Shown: positions 52,773 to 58,980 of the stretch, one piece after another | How positions within the stretch are numbered: the stretch's first letter is position 1 | Layout: each line of letters begins with the position of its first letter | From: Candidatus Bipolaricaulota bacterium | Lineage (GTDB): Bacteria > Bipolaricaulota > Bipolaricaulia > UBA7950 > UBA9294 | NCBI GenBank assembly: GCA_018817505.1 | Contig: JAHITR010000063.1 | Coordinates: 1-58,980 of the forward strand | Reading direction: 5' to 3' | DNA length: 58,980 nt | Notes under the pieces: model-generated | Database searches by the model: none | What the model was told of the DNA's origin: nothing | The model's input: only the letters and a program-made list of their open reading frames with translations | Made by a program: the position numbers and the translations under genes

Positions 52773-53375
52773 GTGCGCATCATCAGTGGAAGTCGCAAAG
52801 GGCGCAAGCTCGTGGAATGGGAGCAAGAAGGCATTCGCCCAATGCGCGATTTCGTGCGCAGCGCCCTGTTCAGTATTCTCAATGACTTCGTGCCTGATGC
52901 CGCATTCCTCGATCTGTGCTGTGGAACAGGCAGCGTCGGTCTTGAGGCCCTGTCGCGAGGAGCCTCTTCTTGCCTGTTCGTTGATCTTTCTCCGGATTCC
53001 TGTGGCATTGTGCGGCGCAATCTTGAAGCGCTCGATTTCCTGACCGAAGGACGTGTCATCGAAGGGGATGCCGTCGCTGTGATCGGCGAGCTCGGACGTC
53101 GAGCTAGACGATTTGACGTCATTTTCATTGGCCCTCCCTACTATCAGGAGCTGGTACCTGCCATCCTGAGCGCGTTGGCCGATGGTCGGCTCCTGGCCGA
53201 GGATTTTGTGGTCGTCGCTGAGATTCATCACAAGGAGACTGCGGCCGATGCCTATGGCGTCCTCGAACGAGTCGACACTCGACGCTATGGCGACAATCAA
53301 CTGTTGTTCTATCGTCGTGCAGACGGCCAGCCGATAAGTAAACCACAGGAGGAATCAGCATGGCGGAACGAATGA
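52773..53375 (+). CDS. rsmD: 16S rRNA (guanine(966)-N(2))-methyltransferase RsmD-like
   Basis: 200 residues from GTG 52773 after AAGGGGG. The N-terminus MRIISGSRKGRKL and the SAM-binding motif FLDLCCGTGSVGLEALSRGA near 46-65 are typical of RsmD, which methylates G966 in 16S rRNA. RPMRDFVRSALFSIL matches the family's RPTxxxVREALFNIL element. Motif IV, normally (D/N)PPY/F, reads IFIGPPYYQE near 118-126, so the acidic/amide residue that binds the target amine is a glycine. It overlaps surE by 16 nt. Another N-methyltransferase activity or a weakened enzyme is possible. Confidence 0.85.
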   Translation: MRIISGSRKGRKLVEWEQEGIRPMRDFVRSALFSILNDFVPDAAFLDLCCGTGSVGLEALSRGASSCLFVDLSPDSCGIVRRNLEALDFLTEGRVIEGDAVAVIGELGRRARRFDVIFIGPPYYQELVPAILSALADGRLLAEDFVVVAEIHHKETAADAYGVLERVDTRRYGDNQLLFYRRADGQPISKPQEESAWRNE

Positions 53376-54157
53376 TCCTGATCACCAATGATGACGGTGT
53401 GAATGCACCCGGCCTGCTGGCGCTCAAGAAGGCGCTAGATGGCGTTGCTCGTGTCGAAGTCTATGCTCCGGATCGAAACTGGTCTGCAGCCAGCCGCACG
53501 CGAACGTTCCACAAGCCGTTGCGCGTTGACGAAGTGCGGCTGCTCGATGGAAGTCGCGGCTTCGCGACCAGCGGAACGCCCTCAGACTGTGTGTCGCTCG
53601 CTCTGCTCGGCTTGCTGGATCGGTTGCCCGACTTGATCGTGTCTGGGATCAATGATGGACTGAATCTGGGGCGCGATGTGTCCTATTCGGGCACCGTGGC
53701 TGCGGCCATGGAAGGAGTCCGCTCAGGCGTTCCTGCTGTGGCAATCTCGTTCGATACCAGTGGGGATCGCTCCGAAATGCCGAACTACACCATGACCGCT
53801 GAGTACGCTGCCCGATTTGCCGCCTTCTTGTTGGATCAGCAGGAGCTTCCAACGAACATCGTGCTCAATGTCAACGTTCCCTATGCGCCGATGGGAAGAA
53901 AACTGGAAACGCGTATCACGCGACTGGGTGGAGACGCTTACAGCAACTACCTCGTCACTGGCAAGGATCCACAGGGGCGCAATTACTACTGGATCAGCGG
54001 GGATCCACTTACCAAGGGATCCAAAGAGGCCGAAAGCACGGACATCGGGGCCATTTCCGCTGGCTACGTCTCAGTGACACCCATTCATCTGGACATGACT
54101 GAACATGAGCTTCTGGCACCGTTGGCTGAGTGGCTGCCGAGCCTCAACGCGGTCTAG
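53360..54157 (+). CDS. surE: 5'/3'-nucleotidase SurE
   Basis: 265 residues, close to the family length. The metal-binding start ILITNDDGVNAPGLLALKKA, the Asn of YAPDRNWSAAS, SGTPSDCVSLAL near 72 and SGINDGLNLGRDVSYSGTVA near 94-113 are diagnostic. SurE dephosphorylates nucleoside monophosphates, often in stress survival. AGGAGG precedes ATG 53360 inside the rsmD 3' end, indicating coupling. It meets a convergent gene at a 4-nt overlap. Confidence 0.96.
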   Translation: MAERMILITNDDGVNAPGLLALKKALDGVARVEVYAPDRNWSAASRTRTFHKPLRVDEVRLLDGSRGFATSGTPSDCVSLALLGLLDRLPDLIVSGINDGLNLGRDVSYSGTVAAAMEGVRSGVPAVAISFDTSGDRSEMPNYTMTAEYAARFAAFLLDQQELPTNIVLNVNVPYAPMGRKLETRITRLGGDAYSNYLVTGKDPQGRNYYWISGDPLTKGSKEAESTDIGAISAGYVSVTPIHLDMTEHELLAPLAEWLPSLNAV

Positions 54158-54426
54158 GCCTTCCAGATTGTCCACGCGCCAACGATGAGGAACAGACCGC
54201 CTGCAACATAGTGCAACACCCGCGTGCTTGATTCTGGCAGCAAGCGGGGCAATGTGCAGCCGAGAACAACGGCCAGCACTGTGGATGCAAGCAACGCAGT
54301 TCCAGCTCCGATGAGGACAGCCCACGGATTGTTGCGACTGGCCATTGCCAGCACTGCCAGTTGCGTTTTGTCCCCCAACTCTGCGAGAAAGATCAAGGCA
54401 AAAGTGGCCAATATCGTTCGGATCAT
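54154..54426 (-). CDS. Half-size TMEM165/Gdt1 (UPF0016) family membrane protein
   Basis: 90 residues, three helices, one copy of the family motif: ALIFLAELGDKTQLAVLAMA with the E-x-G-D-K-T signature. Full-length members have two such repeats (about 180-200 residues) in opposite orientation and export or import Mn2+/Ca2+. A single-repeat protein would have to pair with itself or another half, and no second half lies nearby. ATG 54426 follows AAGGAG. The longer start in the ORF track lacks a ribosome site. Confidence 0.85.
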   Translation of the reverse strand: MIRTILATFALIFLAELGDKTQLAVLAMASRNNPWAVLIGAGTALLASTVLAVVLGCTLPRLLPESSTRVLHYVAGGLFLIVGAWTIWKA

Positions 54427-54538
54427 AGCTCTCCTTGGCAAATCAGAGCGAATTGTATTCGACGAAGCAACCGCTGTAAACGTGGTTTGTGAGCAAGCGG
54501 ACTCCTCACTACACTACTCACAGGATTCGGAGGATGAC

Positions 54539-55054
54539 ATGTTTCGACGAGTTGTGTATCAGTACTACACGAATGTGAACTACCTCACCTGTGAACAGTG
54601 CCTGGCTTTGCACGGCCTGATTCGCAGGAAACCGGAAGCATTCCCGCGGATCGATCACGATTGTGCGTCTTCGATTCTGCCCATCCTGAGGAAAGAATTG
54701 CGCCAGTCCCGTGAAAAATCGCGACGGATGCGCCTTCGAGCACAGGGAGAACTGGCGCGCCGATCGCTGTTTGAGCGAGCGCTGAGTATTCTGCCCATTG
54801 AACCTGACGAGTCGCTGGAACTGCTTGCTCGGGCGGCTAGCATTGACCTATACATCCCCGACATCGAACGGCTGGTCCAAACACACGACGGCTTTCTGCG
54901 GTCACACCCCGATCTGCGGGATCGATTGCGACGCCAATGGCTGAAGGCCTACTCTGACAAATTCGGTTGGCGACGATATGAGCTGTTGCCCGAAGTGATG
55001 CGACTGCAACGGGAAAAGGCGGGCTTAGCTCGCATCCAGGAGTTGCTCGGATGA
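54539..55054 (+). CDS. Helical cytosolic protein of unknown function
   Basis: 171 residues from ATG 54539, preceded by GGAGG. The N-terminus VVYQYYTNVNYLTCEQCLAL is followed by a strongly basic, helical middle (RKELRQSREKSRRMRLRAQG) and a C-terminus with LLARAASIDLYIPDIERLV. It has no membrane helix and no motif I recognise. The upstream part of the ORF-track entry is antisense to the Gdt1-like gene and is rejected. It overlaps the ComEA-like gene by ATGA, so the two are expressed together; a link to DNA uptake is only a guess. Confidence 0.65.
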   Translation: MFRRVVYQYYTNVNYLTCEQCLALHGLIRRKPEAFPRIDHDCASSILPILRKELRQSREKSRRMRLRAQGELARRSLFERALSILPIEPDESLELLARAASIDLYIPDIERLVQTHDGFLRSHPDLRDRLRRQWLKAYSDKFGWRRYELLPEVMRLQREKAGLARIQELLG

Positions 55055-55434
55055 AGAAACAAGCTGTGGTCATTCAAGAGCGTGGTCTGATGCTCCTGAT
55101 CGGCGTGGCCGTATTGACCTCGGGTTTGCTTCTATTCACCGATCAAGTGACCACCAGCCACGTGTCGTTCCCGGCGATGATTCATCTGCAGCATGTTCAA
55201 GTACTGCTACCGGACTTCGTCGAACGGATGCCTGTCAATATCAATAGTGCAACGAGTGATGAATTGATCACACTTCCTGGGATAGGCCCTGCATTGGCGC
55301 AACGAATCATCGAGGAACGCCGTGAGAACGGGCCATTCGGAACGGTCGAGGACCTGGTGCGAGTTAGCGGGATCGGGCCCAAGACGGTCGAGGGACTGGT
55401 CGATTGTGCTGTTGCCAGCCCAACCGACATATAG
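55051..55434 (+). CDS. ComEA-like helix-hairpin-helix DNA-binding protein
   Basis: 127 residues. An N-terminal membrane anchor (LMLLIGVAVLTSGLLLFT) is followed by a linker and a double helix-hairpin-helix domain: VNINSATSDELITLPGIGPA and LAQRIIEERRENGPFGTVED, ending LVRVSGIGPKTVEGLVD. The NINxAxxxEL..LPGIG pattern is diagnostic of ComEA, the extracytoplasmic DNA receptor for natural transformation. ComEC is not in the window. The upstream gene overlaps by ATGA. Confidence 0.9.
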   Translation: MKKQAVVIQERGLMLLIGVAVLTSGLLLFTDQVTTSHVSFPAMIHLQHVQVLLPDFVERMPVNINSATSDELITLPGIGPALAQRIIEERRENGPFGTVEDLVRVSGIGPKTVEGLVDCAVASPTDI

Positions 55435-55443
55435 CCTGATCTC

Positions 55444-56415
55444 CTAGTAGAAAACCGTGCGTGTTCGATGTCTCTTGCTTTGCGCTTTGTATCGCGGATT
55501 CTGGCCCTGATGCCACAGCATCTGATCCACATCGCGAGCGGTCCAACGGTATCCAGCATTCGCGGCTGCTTCGATGATTAATTCGACGGCATGAACGCTG
55601 CATGCGCGAATCTCGATCTCCTCGTCAGACCCTTCAGGTATCAGGCGCTCCGCCTCGATGTCGGCAATCAACTTCGGCGTGTACTCGAGAATTCCTTCGA
55701 CACGAAGCACATGAGGAACGAGGTTGTCTGCGAAGATCGTCAGCTCGTCAAGATCGTCGAATTGGCCCAGGCCATGCTCTCGCAATGCAAGGGAGAGGTC
55801 GGATGCCAACAGCTGTGAGCGTTTGTAGAAAGGCACTTCAGCGCCGTGATAGAGACTAACATCGCGGAACAACGGTTGCTCGGAGAGGAGACTCACCAAG
55901 TGCGATGCTTGATGATCGGCTGCCTCAATGCACCTTGTGAAACTACCATTGAAGCGAGAGACTAAATCCTCACCGAGATCGTTCCACGACGTGGCAAACC
56001 GGTCCATGAGCTCGGCCATGGCGGCGTTTTGAGTATCTTGCTGGAATAGTGCTGCGCAATCTGATGCCGAGATGCCAGCAAGTTGTTGGGCAGTGAACGG
56101 GCCGTTCGATGCAAACCGCTCTGTCAATGCGGTGGCGATGGTGTAGTAGCCAGACATGCCCGAACGCTTGTGCAGATGAGGGAAGTAGCCCGAACCAAAA
56201 TTGACGGCTGCGAGGGTCATGAAGAACCCAATCGTATCCTCTGTCTCACCGACAAAGTGAGAGTTCGTATCCAGCGCAGGAATGACCGGAGATTCAGCTA
56301 GCAGAGGAGTGATGGTGACCGGGATGTGCTCAACGATGATGTGGACGTGGCGTGATTGCTCAGCCACCCAGCGGCATTGATCGCGGATGTCATCAAACAC
56401 GCTCGTCCCTTCCAT
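55444..56415 (-). CDS. Queuosine salvage protein, QNG1/DUF2419-like
   Basis: 323 residues. The C-terminal half, FADNLVPHVLRVEGILEYTP followed by EEIEIRACSVHAVELIIEAA, matches the DUF2419 (queuosine 5'-phosphate N-glycosidase, QNG1/C9orf64) family, which releases queuine from queuosine monophosphate. The central NFGSGYFPHLHKRSGMSGYY replaces the NFCFW-type motif of eukaryotic members, so this is a divergent bacterial branch. The presence implies salvage instead of, or besides, de novo queuosine synthesis. AGGAG lies 6 nt before ATG 56415. Function is inferred from motif memory and needs a profile check. Confidence 0.65.
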   Translation of the reverse strand: MEGTSVFDDIRDQCRWVAEQSRHVHIIVEHIPVTITPLLAESPVIPALDTNSHFVGETEDTIGFFMTLAAVNFGSGYFPHLHKRSGMSGYYTIATALTERFASNGPFTAQQLAGISASDCAALFQQDTQNAAMAELMDRFATSWNDLGEDLVSRFNGSFTRCIEAADHQASHLVSLLSEQPLFRDVSLYHGAEVPFYKRSQLLASDLSLALREHGLGQFDDLDELTIFADNLVPHVLRVEGILEYTPKLIADIEAERLIPEGSDEEIEIRACSVHAVELIIEAAANAGYRWTARDVDQMLWHQGQNPRYKAQSKRHRTRTVFY

Positions 56416-56519
56416 CGCATACTCCTAAGCTCTTGGGTCCAGATAATTGTAGCCTAAGGGTGTGGAGGGTTGCTGCCGAGGCCCGCTGCAATTCGCGACA
56501 GAAGGAAAGGGGTAGCATT

Positions 56520-56556
56520 CCGCCGTTTGGAGAGCATGTGGTCCCCCAAACGGCGG
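56520..56556 (-). terminator. Hairpin terminator of the ECF sigma operon
   Basis: CCGCCGTTTGG and CCAAACGGCGG form an 11-bp perfect stem around a 15-nt loop, 25 nt beyond the last stop of the sigma-factor operon on the minus strand. The T-tract is poor. The rest of the 165-nt gap shows nothing. Confidence 0.6.
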
Positions 56557-56580
56557 AAAGCAAGAGCGATCCGATCCCTG

Positions 56581-57165
56581 TTACGCTTCAGTCTCGTGTG
56601 GATCAAATTCCTCTGTTCGTCTTGGTTGAACTGAGGGCATCGGGCGGGGGGCGGGTGCGGGACGCCCGGAGCGTGCTGGGGACGCTGGTCTCGGGGGTCG
56701 AAATCCGTGCCCGGTCACCATGCTATTCATTTGCGTCGCCTGAATCATGGTCAGATCAATGGCTAGATTCTTGTCCATGCCCGCATCGACGAGTGTCCGA
56801 TAGTAGGTGGCGAGAGATGTGGCGATATTGGCCATCGATTCAGGCGTGTAAACTGCATCATTGATTCCCCGCATCAGCACGGGGATTCGCTCGGACATCA
56901 CATCGAGCAGCTCTTTGACGGACTCAGTATCCTCAAGCTCCTCTTCTGTGTCCTCAAGCTCGTCCTCCATATCCTCCAACTGATCCTCAAGTTCGTCCAG
57001 TTTGTCGGCGCGAGCATCGAGTTCATCGCGCAGCTTCTCAAGCTGTGCGCGCTCGTTCTCCAATTTCTCGCGCTCGCGGTCCAATCGAAGGCGATCACGT
57101 TCCATCTCTTGTTGGATCTTTTCCTTGGCTTGTTCCATGGCTTCGTCTCGATTCTTAGAGAACAT
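56581..57165 (-). CDS. Coiled-coil protein in the ECF sigma operon
   Basis: 194 residues. Residues 5-90 are an almost uninterrupted charged coiled coil (EKIQQEMERDRLRLDREREK, then ELEDQLEDMEDELEDTEEEL). A helical domain (about 90-150) contains LATYYRTLVDAGMDKNLAID and LTMIQATQMNSMV; a proline/arginine-rich tail (RPPRPASPARSGRPAPAPRP) ends it. No signal peptide or membrane helix is seen. The start overlaps the anti-sigma stop (ATGATG within GGAGCATGATG); I use the second ATG. Being third in the operon suggests a regulator or effector of the sigma-factor response, but the family is unknown to me. Confidence 0.75.
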   Translation of the reverse strand: MFSKNRDEAMEQAKEKIQQEMERDRLRLDREREKLENERAQLEKLRDELDARADKLDELEDQLEDMEDELEDTEEELEDTESVKELLDVMSERIPVLMRGINDAVYTPESMANIATSLATYYRTLVDAGMDKNLAIDLTMIQATQMNSMVTGHGFRPPRPASPARSGRPAPAPRPMPSVQPRRTEEFDPHETEA

Positions 57166-57539
57166 CATGCTCCTTTCTTGCGTCTTCCTATGATTTGAAC
57201 CTTGTGGCCTAATACCTTGAGGTTCCCCTGAACAGGCATTCTTTGGTTGTCTGCAGCAATCGCGAAATGGACGCCAATGAGGAACGATCCGACATCGATG
57301 CGTGCTTTCTTGGGTGCATCGAGGGTCGGAGAGAGCACATCCCACACGCGATCGATCGGTACGGGCGTTGCATCGACCGCCAATGCGAACTGGTGGCGCA
57401 GCTGAATGACGTGGGCCAGCTCCTTCTGACATGCTTCGCAGGAATCGATATGGCGAGCGAGCCTCCCCATTTTTGTCGCTTCCAGATGCCCAGACACGTA
57501 CCAGGGCATCCAATCTTGTACGGTTTGGCAAATGCTCAT
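57165..57539 (-). CDS. Anti-sigma factor with zinc-finger (zf-HC2) domain
   Basis: 124 residues. The N-terminal anti-sigma domain has the Cys-His zinc site: an early Cys (CQTVQDWMPWYVSGHLE) and HIDSCEACQKELAHV with the HxxxCxxC motif near 30-37. No transmembrane helix is present, so it is a soluble ZAS-type anti-sigma, possibly responding to redox or metal through the zinc thiolates. The C-terminal half is small and beta-rich. It overlaps the sigma gene by ATGA, the usual arrangement for co-produced partners. Confidence 0.85.
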   Translation of the reverse strand: MSICQTVQDWMPWYVSGHLEATKMGRLARHIDSCEACQKELAHVIQLRHQFALAVDATPVPIDRVWDVLSPTLDAPKKARIDVGSFLIGVHFAIAADNQRMPVQGNLKVLGHKVQIIGRRKKGA

Positions 57540-58048
57540 GTCAGCTCCTTGGCCATTGCTTGCCTTGCGTGGTGCATTCTCGACTTGACTGTGCCTTCAG
57601 GGATGCCCAGCATGTCTGCGATCTCGCGCATGCTGAGGTTTTCGTAAAACACCAAGTGCATGACCTCTCGATGCATCGGCGAAAGCGTCTCCAACGCCTC
57701 TTGTACGCACAAATCGACGTGAAGATTTCGCGTTGGATCGCGCGTTTCTGCAGATGAATCGGTCTCAGGCAATCGCTGTCCCTTCGCTTCTTTGCGTATC
57801 AGGCTGTGAGCCTGGTTCCTGGCGATGCCGAGGATCCACGTCAGGGCCTTGGATCGTCCCTTGAAATGCCTCGCACCCTTCCAGACTGCCATCATTGTCT
57901 CCTGGAGGACTTCTTCTGCCAGATGGGGTTTCCGAAGAATCGACAGGGCATATCGATAAACCGCATTGGCATACTGGTCGTAGAGAAGGTGAAACGCGCC
58001 TCGATCCTGAGTGGCTACGAGTGCGAGCAATCTTCCTTCACCTGTCAA
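57536..58048 (-). CDS. ECF-type RNA polymerase sigma factor
   Basis: 170 residues with the two domains of an extracytoplasmic-function sigma factor: sigma2 (LLYDQYANAVYRYALSILRK, LAEEVLQETMMAVWKGARHF) and sigma4 (LSPMHREVMHLVFYENLSMR, EIADMLGIPEGTVKSRMHHA). It should direct polymerase to a small regulon, probably including its own operon, and be held inactive by the anti-sigma encoded next. The start is TTG 58048 with GAGGAG 6 nt upstream. Confidence 0.93.
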   Translation of the reverse strand: MTGEGRLLALVATQDRGAFHLLYDQYANAVYRYALSILRKPHLAEEVLQETMMAVWKGARHFKGRSKALTWILGIARNQAHSLIRKEAKGQRLPETDSSAETRDPTRNLHVDLCVQEALETLSPMHREVMHLVFYENLSMREIADMLGIPEGTVKSRMHHARQAMAKELT

Positions 58049-58237
58049 CGATTTCTCCTCATCCCTTGCTTCACTCCGTCAAGCACGGTATGCGATCAGT
58101 TTGCCCTACCATGAATGAGTGGTCCATTGCAGTCGTTTAGGTTCACTCGTCGAGAACCAGGGAAGAAATGGGTATAGCGAGCCTGACCCATGAGGCAAAG
58201 AATCCATCAAGGAAGATGCATTTCTGAAGCTGCGTAG

Positions 58238-58980
58238 CTAGTACCCGGCATGCAGATCGACGCGGTGCGGGACCGATTCTCCACGGGCGATGGCATTGAG
58301 GGTCTGAGCCAAGTCAGCCATGCGCCGCTGTTCAAGTTCCTCAAGCTGGAAAGCGCCGCCTCGGTGCGGGCTCATCACCACGTTGTCGAGCTCGTGAAAT
58401 GGGAAACGTGACGGTGGCGTGTTGGAGCGCGATTCGGGAGCGGGTGGGTAGTTGTACCAGACGTCGATCCCGGCGGCCGCGATCCGCCTCTCTCTGAGAG
58501 CAAGGTACAATGCCCCTTCATCGATGATGCCCCCCCGCGCGATATTGACCAGCACGCACGAGGGTGGCAGCATCTTCAACTCGGCTGCTCCAATCAGACC
58601 CTCTGTCTCGGGCGTCAGGGGCAGCGCAACGATCAGAACATCCGCGAGTGGCAGGAGATCGAAAAGCACCTCAGGGCTATGCGTCTGAACTGGCTTCGTA
58701 TTGGCTTCATCGACACGTCGCCGAATGGCGTGAACGTTCATGCCAAGGGCATGGCACGCACGAGCGATCCGCGATCCAATTGCTCCAAATCCGAGAATGA
58801 CTGCCGTCTTGCCGTCCAGCAACAGGGTAGGCGCCCCGTCGTAGCGGCTGCGCCAATCATGCATTCGAAACGTCTGATCCACCGGGATAAGCGATTTAGC
58901 GGCAGCAAGCAACAGCGCAATTGCCAGTTCCGAAGCCGAAGATGCATTGTGATGAAGGTTGTAGACAGCCAGATCGGTCC
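58238..58980 (-). CDS. D-isomer 2-hydroxyacid dehydrogenase (5' partial)
   Basis: The frame is open through the end of the window, so the N-terminus is missing; about 247 residues are seen. The Rossmann domain has TAVILGFGAIGSRIARACHA (GxGxxG); the catalytic Arg is in VNIARGGIIDEGAL and the His in MSPHRGGAF. The segment AAGIDVWYNYPPAPESRSN replaces the usual (L/I)DVFxxEP, so the Glu of the His-Glu relay is not in its common context. The form is known to me from a subgroup with long tails ending FPFHELDNVVMSPHR. It reduces a 2-oxoacid with NAD(P)H; the substrate is unknown. Confidence 0.88.
   Translation of the reverse strand, partial: TDLAVYNLHHNASSASELAIALLLAAAKSLIPVDQTFRMHDWRSRYDGAPTLLLDGKTAVILGFGAIGSRIARACHALGMNVHAIRRRVDEANTKPVQTHSPEVLFDLLPLADVLIVALPLTPETEGLIGAAELKMLPPSCVLVNIARGGIIDEGALYLALRERRIAAAGIDVWYNYPPAPESRSNTPPSRFPFHELDNVVMSPHRGGAFQLEELEQRRMADLAQTLNAIARGESVPHRVDLHAGY

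Noticed and set aside
58049-58237. Possible tRNA or small RNA between the sigma gene and the dehydrogenase
   Set aside because: No cloverleaf, GTTCGA-type T-loop or strong hairpin was found.

Overview
The window looks like a chromosomal segment of a free-living anaerobic bacterium. It has strong AGGAGG-type ribosome binding sites, many 4-nt ATGA gene overlaps, a bacterial gyrase and aminoacyl-tRNA synthetases, pyruvate phosphate dikinase, a 14-gene membrane-bound [NiFe] hydrogenase of the Pyrococcus Mbh type, and very large secreted beta-rich proteins. The mix (Mbh, SpoVS, family-5 SBP with a strong own promoter, solitary bacterial alpha-2-macroglobulin, secreted PKD protein, c-di-GMP-I riboswitch) makes me lean towards Bipolaricaulota (Acetothermia) or a Thermotogota-like lineage. 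That is inference from gene content, not a measured placement.

Layout. 1-7.9 kb is an accessory strip of small single genes (DUF1801, GNATs, an AHSA1-like protein, VOC, an M28 peptidase, an orphan Imm5-like immunity protein) mixed with broken genes: a frameshifted YdhG-type DUF1801 gene, the tail of an M19 dipeptidase, a cytidine deaminase with a deletion and an in-frame TGA, and an ORF that departs from its apparent family near the C-terminus. 7.9-13.4 kb (minus) is a housekeeping run spoVS-argS-ftsY-ppdK in which spoVS carries two compensating frameshifts. 13.6-20.3 kb (plus) holds a membrane-anchored unknown protein, then a strong promoter with a foldable leader, a secreted unknown protein, a peptide-type ABC binding protein and its two permeases, with no ATPases. 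20.5-24.1 kb is gyrA-tyrS. 24.25-32.24 kb (minus) is the complete hydrogenase mbhABCDEFGHIJKLMN, nearly every junction being an ATGA overlap. 32.4-43.8 kb is dominated by two giant exported proteins, a seven-PKD-repeat protein and a thioester alpha-2-macroglobulin, with a double-ACT protein between them.

43.8-45.4 kb contains a complete c-di-GMP-I riboswitch preceded by a second aptamer 5' core, upstream of a small exported beta-rich protein. 45.7-50.7 kb is a coupled run: gltX, a TlpA-like thioredoxin, a membrane-anchored thioredoxin with an ectodomain, a NapH-like polyferredoxin and uppP. The three middle genes look like an electron-transfer route to extracytoplasmic thiols that does not use CcdA/DsbD. 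50.8-58.98 kb is a mixed set: C39-like peptidase/HAD phosphatase (minus), rsmD-surE (plus), a half-size Gdt1 protein, an unknown protein with ComEA, a queuosine-salvage (QNG1-like) protein, an ECF sigma/anti-sigma/coiled-coil operon, and a 2-hydroxyacid dehydrogenase running off the window.

I saw no tRNA or rRNA gene, no CRISPR array, no transposase and no integrase. Starts were chosen by ribosome binding sites and family alignment from memory; no search was run.
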